Source: Desulfobacter latus (lineage in GTDB: Bacteria; Desulfobacterota; Desulfobacteria; Desulfobacterales; Desulfobacteraceae). From it: a stretch of 64,000 bases of DNA. The notes under the pieces were generated by a model. The model was not told where the DNA came from and searched no databases. It saw nothing but the letters and a program-made list of their open reading frames with translations. Made by a program: the position numbers and the translations under genes. This document shows, piece after piece, positions 28,082 to 36,034 of the stretch (the stretch's first letter is position 1; each line of letters starts with the position of its first letter). The stretch is from contig NZ_JACADJ010000015.1 in the NCBI RefSeq assembly GCF_013389365.1, forward strand, positions 1-64,000, given 5' to 3'.

Positions 28082-28214
28082 AAACTAATAATTAACTTTA
28101 TTTGATTATAAATATGGGATAACTAATTATTGCTACTGAAACTGGACATTGCAGCCGCCTGATAGCGGCCTCTCTCTTCTCTCTTGCAGCCGGGATTTTT
28201 CCCGGCTGCCTTTT
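28082..28214 (+). ncRNA. Candidate small RNA or attenuated leader
   Basis: Between the promoter at 28047-28075 and the terminator at 28186-28214 is a stretch of about 130 bases without an evident ORF. It contains a second possible stem (GCCGC 28154-28158 with GCGGC 28165-28169). It could be a free-standing small RNA or an attenuated leader of the chemoreceptor gene that starts 69 bases after the terminator. No known RNA family was recognised. Confidence 0.35.
28186..28214 (+). terminator. Intrinsic terminator in the chemoreceptor leader
   Basis: GCAGCCGGG (28186-28194) and CCCGGCTGC (28201-28209) form a perfect 9-bp stem with a 6-base loop, followed by CTTTT. It is in front of, not behind, the chemoreceptor gene. 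Confidence 0.7.
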
Positions 28215-28282
28215 AGGCCCATGATCGGAATAAAATCTTCTTGAAATAGTTGATAAGATAGTCATTGCAAGGAAATGATTTA

Positions 28283-30451
28283 ATGAAAAAAAAATACAAA
28301 ATCAGACATAAGATATCTTTTGGTTTTGCCGTAACTTTAGGCTGTGCATTGCTCATTGGCGGGTCAGCCCTTTATACACTTTATATGATGAAAGAAAGGG
28401 TAAAAACCCAAAACGCCATAGACCATATGGTCACCACGGGTATACAGGCCCGGCAGGCTGCAGGGAAGTGGTTGGTGGACCGGGAGTCCCTGGCCCGGCA
28501 GGAAAAAGAGGATGCCGGAGAAGAACAGGACAAACAAGATTATATTGATCCGCTTAAATTGTACGCCCGCTTGAAACAGGAGATGGAAACTAAAGCGGTC
28601 AACCTGCAATCTTCCGGGATCTCCAGGGATGATCAGGAATCTCTTGAACGAATTCTTCAATCCTTTCGAGATTATGACCGGGCATTTGTAGACTTCCAGA
28701 AGCAATTCTTTACGGGCGTCGTGTTGATGGACAGATTAAGGGAACAGTCCGTCCGGATTATGGGGAAGACCCTGTCACTGGGAAAGGCGGTCAATCGCCG
28801 GACAAAAAAATTAAATAAAAAGCTGTCCGGGTTAAAAAAGAACATAAATAACGGGGCTGAGGCTACGGCAGAGGATTTCAAAGTCCTGCTTGAGATCCAG
28901 GGGCAGATGGAGGAGACATCCAAAAGCAAATCCCTGGCCGGCCTTCTTGCCAACAAACCCCTGGCATTCCAGGAGATGGCCAAGGATTTTGTCCTCTATC
29001 AGGATGATAAAAGCGGCTCCGGCCTTATTCTGGAGATGGAAAAGCTGCTTGGCATTAACAATGAAGCCGGTATGGGCGTTTCGCTTCCCATGATGAAATC
29101 CTCTTTCCGCACGGGTCGGGAAGCCAAACTCTTTGCCGGTATAAGTGCGGCAACCCACACATATCTCAACACGTTCAAGGAATATTATCAGCTCAATTTT
29201 GCCATGCGCAAATCCATGAAACATATGGACAATGAAAGCAGAAACCTGGAAACGGTTATAGAACAGGCCTGTGAGGGGCAGATGAAGCGGTTTGACGCCT
29301 ACCAGCGGAATGCGGCTTTGTTTTTGCTGGGGTTGCTGGTGCTCTGCCTGGTGGCCGGCATCCTGGCCGGCATCAGGATTTCCCGGAATATTGTGCCACC
29401 CATTGAATTCCTGGCCGAATTGGCCGACCGTTTCTCCACCGGGAACGTCAGCGTTGACAAAGGCCGGCAGGAAATTTTGTCCGGAATCCAAGGCCGCTCC
29501 GATGAGCTGGGCCATACCGCTCGCTCCTTCGCCAGGATGGCGAATCATTTTTCGGAAAAATCAGCCGTGGCCTCAAAAATTTCGGAAGGAGATCTGGAAG
29601 TCAGGGTAGACAAAGCGTCTGATGAAGATATCATGGGAAAGGCGTTTGAAAAAATTGTTGACCGGCTGGGTGCGCTGCTTGGTGAGATAAAGCTGTCGGC
29701 CCGAAAAGTGAAGCAGGATACGGACCAGATCAACCAGGCCAATCAGGATCTTTCAAAATGGAACGGGGAGCAGGCCCTTTCCATCCAGAGCCTCAGAGAA
29801 AAGGTTGACGCCGTTTCAGCAAAAACCCGTGAAAACGCCGGGAGTGCAGAACATGCAGATACCCTTGCCCGCAACTCGGCGAATCTTGCCGAGGCCGGAA
29901 AATCCGAGATGGCAACCATGGTAAAGGCCATGTCGGATATTGACCGGTCCAGCCGGGCCGTATCAAGCGTCGTAAAGGTAATCCGGGATATCGCCGACCA
30001 GACCCGGCGCCTGGCCCTGAATGCCACAATAGAAGCGGCCCGGGCCGGAGAAAAGGGAAAAGGGTTTGCCGTTGTTGCCCAGGAAATCCGGAACCTGGCC
30101 ACCCAGAGTACGGAATCGGTCCAGGAAAGCACCCGGCTGGTGGAAGAAACTCTGGAAAAGGTCTCCTACGGGAACAGAAGTGTTGGAAAGGCGGTTGAAT
30201 CCCTTGACCGGATAACGGAAGTGATTAATAAGATCAACCGGGAAATGGAACAGATCAAAACATCCTCACATTTTCAGATCAGCGAAATTGAAAATATCCT
30301 TTCAGAACTGAGGGACGTCGAAGCCGTGGTCCAGAATACGGCTGCAGGCGCCGAAGAAACCGCCCAGATCTCGGGATTTCTCAACGACCAGGCCATCCGG
30401 CTTGAACAATCCATGGATATGTTTAAAGTCAGAGATGAAGATGATCTTTAA
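28283..30451 (+). CDS. Methyl-accepting chemotaxis protein
   Basis: A 722-residue chemoreceptor. The N-terminal transmembrane segment (about 12-35) is followed by a long mostly helical periplasmic domain (about 36-340) with many charged residues, a second membrane segment (about 344-368), a HAMP-like region, and a C-terminal signalling domain. The hairpin tip (about residues 560-615) reads [20 protein letters not shown] then [18 protein letters not shown]. The start at 28283 has AAGGAAA about 8 bases upstream; the longer TTG start at 28265 would lack this. It reports to CheA/CheW encoded elsewhere. A GGDEF-EAL gene follows 26-38 bases later and may be cotranscribed. The ligand is unknown. Confidence 0.9.
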   Translation: MKKKYKIRHKISFGFAVTLGCALLIGGSALYTLYMMKERVKTQNAIDHMVTTGIQARQAAGKWLVDRESLARQEKEDAGEEQDKQDYIDPLKLYARLKQEMETKAVNLQSSGISRDDQESLERILQSFRDYDRAFVDFQKQFFTGVVLMDRLREQSVRIMGKTLSLGKAVNRRTKKLNKKLSGLKKNINNGAEATAEDFKVLLEIQGQMEETSKSKSLAGLLANKPLAFQEMAKDFVLYQDDKSGSGLILEMEKLLGINNEAGMGVSLPMMKSSFRTGREAKLFAGISAATHTYLNTFKEYYQLNFAMRKSMKHMDNESRNLETVIEQACEGQMKRFDAYQRNAALFLLGLLVLCLVAGILAGIRISRNIVPPIEFLAELADRFSTGNVSVDKGRQEILSGIQGRSDELGHTARSFARMANHFSEKSAVASKISEGDLEVRVDKASDEDIMGKAFEKIVDRLGALLGEIKLSARKVKQDTDQINQANQDLSKWNGEQALSIQSLREKVDAVSAKTRENAGSAEHADTLARNSANLAEAGKSEMATMVKAMSDIDRSSRAVSSVVKVIRDIADQTRRLALNATIEAARAGEKGKGFAVVAQEIRNLATQSTESVQESTRLVEETLEKVSYGNRSVGKAVESLDRITEVINKINREMEQIKTSSHFQISEIENILSELRDVEAVVQNTAAGAEETAQISGFLNDQAIRLEQSMDMFKVRDEDDL

Positions 30452-30477
30452 ATACAAGAAAATAAAAGAGTTTTGCA

Positions 30478-32865
30478 TTGAATGAAACAATGAAACATAT
30501 CAAACTGCTCTATTTCCTGACACTAAGTGTGTTAACGGGCGTGTTTGTATATTTCCAGCTTAAAACATATGGGGATGTCCGGAATAAACTTGTGGTGGAA
30601 AGCCTGCATTTTAACAATCATTTTGCGGCCACAACCGGCTCCAGACTCCATGAAACCGAACTGCTGCTTGATATGATCGGGCATCAACTGCTGGACAACG
30701 ACCTTCATCTGGACCTTGAAAAGAGCCAGGCCGTCATGGCAGAGATGTTGACCCGGTTTCCTTCGGTTGTGGGCTTCGGCCTCACCGATCCGGAAGGCAA
30801 GTACCTGGCCATGAGTTCCAGGGAGAATCTGTCGAACATAAAATGCCTCAAGGAAAGCGACAAGACAAGGGAAAGTTTCAACCGGACCCTGCAAAGCGAT
30901 GCAATGGTTATAGGCAGAATCCATTTTTGCAAGATCAGGAACAATTGGATTCTTCCCCTGAGAAAGGCATTGAGGGATGCTGCAGGAAATGTCACCGGCG
31001 TCATGATCACCGGAATACAGATGGACAAGTCGGTTGCTTTTTTCCAAAGCGCCCCCATCTTCCCGGGTCAGATGTCATTACTGGTAAACGATACCAATAG
31101 GATGCACATATACGTCAATCCTTTTCCGGAAACGGGATATTCCCAGCTTTTTTCTTCCCCGGTCTCCCGGCCGCCGGTTGAAATTGCGACATTGAATGCC
31201 AAAACCGGGGCGGGGCTCAGCCCTGAAGAAATCCGGAAATCTGAAATAGGTTTCCGCTACGAAGCCTGGTCCCAGCTGACCAAAGAGGACTCCTTTTACT
31301 TTGTGAAATACAATAAAAGGTATAAAATCTGGGCCCAGACCCTGATTCCGATGAGGACGGTTAGAGCCCTCTTCTTCGGGCAGGGCTTTTTTATTCAGTT
31401 AGTCGGTTTTCTGGTGGTATCGACCGGTTTCCTCACCCTTTTCCACATGCTTTACCGAAAGGAAGCGGCGGCACACCGTCTGCTTTCCTATCAGGCGGTT
31501 CATGACTCTCTGACGGATCTTTACAATCGGGCTGCTCTGGAGGATCTTTCCTACCAGTGGATTACCGTGGACGCCTCCCCGTTTCTCCTCTTGTTTATAG
31601 ATCTGGATAATTTCAAGAACATCAACGACTCCTTCGGCCATACCCTGGGAGACAAACTGCTCATTGAAGTGAGCCTGCGGCTCAAACAACTGGTCCCGGA
31701 GGACTCCGAAATCGTCAGGAATGGCGGGGACGAATTCTCGATCTTCATTAAAAGAGAAGAGGCCGGCGCCAACAGCAGCCACCTGGGCCGGAGGATCGTT
31801 TCCGAAATTTCAAAACCCTATTACATTTCCGGTTTAAAGCTGCGCATCGGCTGCAGCGTCGGTATATCCCGGTATCCGGAAGACGGGACCGGCTTTGAGC
31901 AGCTCATGGTCTCAGCCGATCTTGCCCTGTACACCGCAAAGAAAAAGCGTAACAATTATGCATTTTTCAACAGTGAGCTCCAGAAGATCATGGAGCGAAA
32001 GACCCTGATCGAACATTCCCTCCATACCGCTGTTGAGGAGAATGAACTTTACATGGTGTTCCAACCCCAGGTTTACGGGAACGGCACCATCCACGGAGCC
32101 GAGGCACTGGTGCGTTGGGAAAGCCCTGAACTGGGCTTTGTGCCGCCGGATCTGTTCATCGGTGTGGCGGAGGAATCCGGAGCCATGGATTCTCTGTGGG
32201 CCTTCATCCTGGACACCTCATGTGCCGAGTTCCGGAAGATCCTTGATGGGTGCAGCGATAAGGCAGATACCCTGAATCTTTCGATCAATATTTCCGTCTC
32301 CCAGATCCTTGGAAAGAATTTCAAGGATGAACTGCTCCGGCGGCTGGATCATTACCGGATCAGACGATCCCAGACCACCATTGAGATCACGGAATCCATG
32401 TTCATTGATGAGCTGGACTATATCCTGCCGCTGCTCCAGGAGATTCGTGACACGGGCATTTCCATTTCCATGGACGACTTTGGAACGGGCTACTCATCCC
32501 TCAGTATGCTCAGAGCCCTGCCCATTGACGAGCTGAAAATCGACAGGCGTTTTGTGAAACACATTAGTGAGATCAAGCAGGACTCGGACATCATCCACTC
32601 CATCATCCACATGGGCCATACCATGAACATGAAAGTGGTTGCCGAAGGGGTGGAGGAAAAAGAACAGCTATGCCTGCTTAACTCATATCATTGCGAGCTC
32701 TATCAGGGATACTATTTTTCACGCCCCCTGACTGCAGAGGACTTCGTTAAATTTTATCAGGATAAAAATGAACGAATCCCTCCTCTTTCTAAACGCATAG
32801 CCCACCATATGATCAACCGGGACTTTAAAATGATTAACGATTTCTGCAGCAGTGTTAAGGAATGA
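30478..32865 (+). CDS. Membrane GGDEF-EAL cyclic-di-GMP turnover protein
   Basis: A protein of about 795 residues. An N-terminal membrane segment and an extracytoplasmic sensor region (about 30-300) are followed by a second membrane segment (about 305-330). The GGDEF domain keeps an intact GGDEF signature (RNGGDEFSIF, about residue 415). The EAL domain keeps GAEALVRW (about 540) and the DDFGTGYSSL metal loop (about 663-672). Both halves may therefore be active, making and degrading cyclic di-GMP, or one may be regulatory. The start is uncertain: TTG 30478 has AAGAG 7 bases upstream, while ATG 30490 (MKHIKLLYF) is a cleaner codon but poorly spaced. It ends 16 bases before dispersed repeat copy C. 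Confidence 0.88.
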   Translation: MNETMKHIKLLYFLTLSVLTGVFVYFQLKTYGDVRNKLVVESLHFNNHFAATTGSRLHETELLLDMIGHQLLDNDLHLDLEKSQAVMAEMLTRFPSVVGFGLTDPEGKYLAMSSRENLSNIKCLKESDKTRESFNRTLQSDAMVIGRIHFCKIRNNWILPLRKALRDAAGNVTGVMITGIQMDKSVAFFQSAPIFPGQMSLLVNDTNRMHIYVNPFPETGYSQLFSSPVSRPPVEIATLNAKTGAGLSPEEIRKSEIGFRYEAWSQLTKEDSFYFVKYNKRYKIWAQTLIPMRTVRALFFGQGFFIQLVGFLVVSTGFLTLFHMLYRKEAAAHRLLSYQAVHDSLTDLYNRAALEDLSYQWITVDASPFLLLFIDLDNFKNINDSFGHTLGDKLLIEVSLRLKQLVPEDSEIVRNGGDEFSIFIKREEAGANSSHLGRRIVSEISKPYYISGLKLRIGCSVGISRYPEDGTGFEQLMVSADLALYTAKKKRNNYAFFNSELQKIMERKTLIEHSLHTAVEENELYMVFQPQVYGNGTIHGAEALVRWESPELGFVPPDLFIGVAEESGAMDSLWAFILDTSCAEFRKILDGCSDKADTLNLSINISVSQILGKNFKDELLRRLDHYRIRRSQTTIEITESMFIDELDYILPLLQEIRDTGISISMDDFGTGYSSLSMLRALPIDELKIDRRFVKHISEIKQDSDIIHSIIHMGHTMNMKVVAEGVEEKEQLCLLNSYHCELYQGYYFSRPLTAEDFVKFYQDKNERIPPLSKRIAHHMINRDFKMINDFCSSVKE

Positions 32866-32881
32866 GAGCGAAATAACTTGA

Positions 32882-32954
32882 TAGTATAGGAATTTCCATT
32901 CTCCAGCACCCAGCACCCAGCACCTAACAGCCCGCCCAAAGGGCGCTAATTTAA
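32882..32954 (+). repeat. Heptamer/hairpin dispersed repeat, copy C (3 heptamers)
   Basis: TATAGGAATTTCCATTCTC, three CAGCACC heptamers, TAACAGCCCGCCCAAAGGGC and GCTAATTTAA. It fills the convergent gap between the GGDEF-EAL and NicO genes, and its last bases supply the NicO stop codon (TAA on the minus strand at 32951-32953). Confidence 0.85.
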
Positions 32955-33883
32955 GTGGCAGATATCAACAACGCTCCCAATACGGAAACTCCGATGCCTG
33001 CCAGGAGCTGTATGGCGGCTTCAAGTTTTGCGTTCCCCATGGATTGCCCTCCAGCCGCAGTCAAAACCGTTTTTTTTCCAAGGGTTGCAAGCACTACAAC
33101 CAGCGAAATGGTCAATGCCATTCCTGCACCGATGGCGATCCCTGCAAATACACCCAACACAGTGGCGTCCATGGATACACAGAACAGCATCACCATGACC
33201 ACACCGGGGCAGGGAATAAATCCGATGGTAAAGGCGGACAAATAGCTTTCAACTGGTTTTCCGGTGTTGACATTCTTTGGGGCCTTTTGGGGCCAAAATC
33301 CGATACCGGCTTTAACAACCATGAAACATCCCAAAAGGGTGATCAGGGAAAAACTGATGCTCTGGGTCACCCGGGTGGCCTGGTCTAAAGATGTCCGGAC
33401 ACTGCCGTGTAATATCCCTTTGACTACCAGCACCAATAAAATCCCGGACAGGGCATGGGTAAACGCCAGAATAGTTGAAAACAGAACACTGTTCCATAAT
33501 CGGGTCCGGGTACCGGCAATATAGGACATGGCAACGGCTTTTCCATGGCCGGGGCCTGTTGCATGGACCGCTCCATATAAAAACGCAGTCCCGAGGATGA
33601 TCACAAGGGGGCCGTAACGCCCGGTCTGTTTTGCCTCCCGAATCAGTCGGCTCATTTTTGATTTCAGCTGTTGCTGCCATTGAATAAGGCTCGTGGCAAC
33701 TTTTTGAAACCAAGCGCTTTTCGGCGGATTCACTTTCTTTTGAACCCTTTTGTTCTGGGTGAAAGGATTGGCTATAGCAGGGGTGAGTATCTCTTTGTCC
33801 GGTCCGGCTATCTTGAGTCCACCGACCTGGATTAGAAAGAGGATTGCCAGCCAGACAATGATCAAAGTGAGTTTGTGCATCAT
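32951..33883 (-). CDS. NicO/RcnA-family nickel-cobalt transporter
   Basis: A 310-residue membrane protein with an N-terminal hydrophobic segment, a basic linker and at least six further membrane segments. The family signature HATGPGHGKAVAMSYI (near residues 108-123) carries the metal-binding histidines and aligns with HALGPGHGK of NicO/RcnA proteins. A second motif, FIPCPGVVMVMLF, is near residue 230. Members move Ni2+ or Co2+ in either direction. The upstream genes on the same strand (DUF4198 protein and a small exported protein) are typical accessory parts of uptake systems, so import is favoured. The stop codon lies inside dispersed repeat copy C. Confidence 0.85.
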   Translation of the reverse strand: MMHKLTLIIVWLAILFLIQVGGLKIAGPDKEILTPAIANPFTQNKRVQKKVNPPKSAWFQKVATSLIQWQQQLKSKMSRLIREAKQTGRYGPLVIILGTAFLYGAVHATGPGHGKAVAMSYIAGTRTRLWNSVLFSTILAFTHALSGILLVLVVKGILHGSVRTSLDQATRVTQSISFSLITLLGCFMVVKAGIGFWPQKAPKNVNTGKPVESYLSAFTIGFIPCPGVVMVMLFCVSMDATVLGVFAGIAIGAGMALTISLVVVLATLGKKTVLTAAGGQSMGNAKLEAAIQLLAGIGVSVLGALLISAT

Positions 33884-34091
33884 GCTTTTAATTTAAAAGG
33901 TACAAACAATGCTTATAAGTTGACGGTTTCATAGAAAACTCAGGATGGAGCGGTCAATATCCGTTTTTTTCATGCCCCCGCCATTTCCGCTTGATGTTTG
34001 CTTAATGGCTGTTTTATAAACGGAAATTACAGTTTTCTCAAGTTTTCCGTACATTTTTTTTATTCACTGACTGCTGTGAGAACCATTGCAA

Positions 34092-34346
34092 TCAGTGCGT
34101 AAAGGCCTGTAACAGCTTTAAATCCATGCGGTCCGGATCATAATCCGCCAAGGGGACAAGGGTTTCAGTACGGTAAATTTTCCATTCACAGACCGGGCAG
34201 GAAATACAAACCCCCAGGCCAAGCCCCCAAAGGTCGGCCAGGGCCAGGGTGCAATAAACGGTCATTCCCACCAGAAGATGGGACAGGGCCACAAGGACCG
34301 GGGACACTGGCAGATGAAGGGAAAGGCGGAACCGTTTCTCCCACAT
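34092..34346 (-). CDS. Hypothetical protein, possibly truncated
   Basis: An 84-residue frame, open about 19 codons further upstream without an ATG. The product is hydrophobic in its first half (one or two membrane segments, LVALSHLLVG) and contains CISCPVCEWK. I do not recognise a family. It lies in the metal-uptake operon between NicO and the palindromic repeat at 34414-34484. It may be a real small membrane protein, or a coding remnant cut by that repeat. The rest of the gap 33884-34627 holds only the repeat. Confidence 0.35.
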   Translation of the reverse strand: MWEKRFRLSLHLPVSPVLVALSHLLVGMTVYCTLALADLWGLGLGVCISCPVCEWKIYRTETLVPLADYDPDRMDLKLLQAFTH

Positions 34347-34413
34347 TTCCGGAAGAAACTGAAAACAGGCAATCAGAATACCGGATGGGCTTGGTTATAA
34401 CATCGGCCACAGC

Positions 34414-34484
34414 GTAGGTTGGGTTGAACGAAGTGAAACCCAACAACTTATCGGCGTTGGGTTTCGTTCCTCAACCCAACCTAC
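34414..34484. repeat. 71-bp core palindromic repeat, copy 2 (extended to about 34390-34516)
   Basis: Same element as 6760-6830 but in the opposite orientation. The flanks are inverted here too: TTGGTTATA then GGCCA on the left (34391-34408) against CTTGGTCATA then GGCCA on the complement of the right side. The repeat unit is therefore wider than the core. Confidence 0.8.
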
Positions 34485-34627
34485 CGGAAATTCGTATGGC
34501 CTAAAATATGACCAAGGCGCAAATTGAAAAGTGCCGGCCCGGCCCTTGCGTTGATTATCTCATTGGGAGAAGAGATGAAATCTTGATAAGAGACAGGAAA
34601 AAGGCCGGCACCGGCAAGCTTGGTTGT

Positions 34628-35446
34628 TTATTTCATATCTTTGGCCTGAATCCAGATCACAGCATCCCTTGAACACGCTTTGCCTTTAAAGGATCCTTCG
34701 GGATCAATGCCCAGGGCGGCAAATCCCCACCATCCGGCCTTGGGAATGCCAAAGGTGAATACGCCGTTGTCATCGGCAAAAATGGTCTGCAGTACAAAGG
34801 CCGCCTGGGGGGCAGTGGCGGAAGCTTCCTTGGCAAAGGCTTTTTTGTCCAGCAAGGGTTTATGGTTCAGGTATTCAATTTCAATTTCTGCACCGGAAAC
34901 GGGTTTTCCCTTGAACAGCACTTTGCCCTGGAATACATTTCCGGTCCAGCGGTCATAGGGTTTGCACAGGGGAACGATTTCGCAATCAAGCCCCACAGGT
35001 TCCATCCAGGCGCCAGGCTCTCCCCCCACATTGACAATCATTTTTGTGAACTGCTGAATATATGCATCTTCTTCGCCTTCATAGTAAGGGGCAGGTACCA
35101 GGCAGAAGATGTGGTCTCCGCCTCTGGCGGAGTATTCAGTTTCATAGGCCGCCCCTGAATTTGTCAGGCTGGTCCATGTCATGGGTTTAAGCATAGGCAG
35201 AAGGTCTGTTTTTTTAGGGATGTTTTCACCCCGTGAGCGGGTAACAAAAAATTGTTCCGGTCTGCCCATGTCCATGGTGTGACCCGCTTCAAAGGGGTGG
35301 GTGAAAACAATGGCCAAAGGAATTCTCCCCCCTCTGTTCAAGGCGCTTTCAGGGGTATAGATCATCTGAAAGTGGGCAAATGCAGGTAAGGTAATTGCCA
35401 GGATGGCCAGGGTGCTGATGGTGGTGATAACATGTTTCATTTTCAA
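34628..35446 (-). CDS. DUF4198 periplasmic protein, Ni/Co uptake accessory
   Basis: A 272-residue exported protein with a signal peptide ending LPAFA-HF, so the mature protein would begin with histidine. Family features are the N-terminal HFQMIYTPES, GGDHIFCLVPAPYYE, the VFQGKVLFKGKPVSGAEIEIEYL segment and the C-terminal FADDNGVFTFGIPKAGWWGF. DUF4198 proteins occur with nickel and cobalt uptake systems and are thought to handle the metal in the periplasm. The N-terminal His could be a metal ligand (inference). It is followed by the NicO gene about 740 bases downstream and preceded by a small exported protein gene 40 bases upstream. Confidence 0.85.
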   Translation of the reverse strand: MKMKHVITTISTLAILAITLPAFAHFQMIYTPESALNRGGRIPLAIVFTHPFEAGHTMDMGRPEQFFVTRSRGENIPKKTDLLPMLKPMTWTSLTNSGAAYETEYSARGGDHIFCLVPAPYYEGEEDAYIQQFTKMIVNVGGEPGAWMEPVGLDCEIVPLCKPYDRWTGNVFQGKVLFKGKPVSGAEIEIEYLNHKPLLDKKAFAKEASATAPQAAFVLQTIFADDNGVFTFGIPKAGWWGFAALGIDPEGSFKGKACSRDAVIWIQAKDMK

Positions 35447-35486
35447 AATTTTCTCCTTTTAAAGTTTTTAGTATTTAAAAACCGGG

Positions 35487-35813
35487 TTATTCGGTAATTT
35501 CCTTGCCATTCACAGTGATTTTGTGACCTTCCCCGGCATCAAACAGCACCTTGTAGTCGCCTGCGGGCTTGTCAAACGTATACTCACTGTCTTCATTCAT
35601 TTTACCCTTGAACAGGACTTTGCCGGAACCATCTTCAACATGCATTTCAACACCGGCGGCTGATGATCCGTCGGAAAATCCGCCTTCGCAGGTCACGGTT
35701 CCGTCGCCATTGTCATAGCAGGAGCACAGCGGGGTGTGGGCTTGGGCTGCCGGGGTCAGAAAGAATCCAAACAGCATAACGGCAAAGATGAATACAGATA
35801 ATTTAAACTTCAT
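35487..35813 (-). CDS. Small exported protein of a metal-uptake operon
   Basis: A 108-residue protein with a signal peptide (ends PAAQA-H). The mature part starts with HTPLCSCYDNGDGTVTCEG: a predicted N-terminal histidine followed by three cysteines. The rest is a beta-rich carboxypeptidase-regulatory-like fold (VEDGSGKVLFKGK, AGDYKVLFDAGEGHKI). Similar proteins accompany cobalt/nickel transporters in anaerobes, so a periplasmic metal-binding role is plausible but unproven. It is the first gene of the minus-strand cluster that continues with DUF4198 and NicO. The 221 bases upstream are AT-rich, and I could not assign an operator. Confidence 0.75.
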   Translation of the reverse strand: MKFKLSVFIFAVMLFGFFLTPAAQAHTPLCSCYDNGDGTVTCEGGFSDGSSAAGVEMHVEDGSGKVLFKGKMNEDSEYTFDKPAGDYKVLFDAGEGHKITVNGKEITE

Positions 35814-36034
35814 TTTTTCTCCTTGTAGATTTTTAAAAACATTCCTGGTTTTTAGTTTTTTAAATGCAACAATGATTTATTATGAGTATATATTTAGTTT
35901 ATTGTGCATTTATAAGTCTCTCCTAACAAATAAATAATTAGCTTATTTTCATTTCTAATACTTTTTGTCAATATCTTTTTTAACTTTTTTGGTTTTGCCG
36001 GTATTTCCTGGACCGATGTAGACTGTTAATAAAA

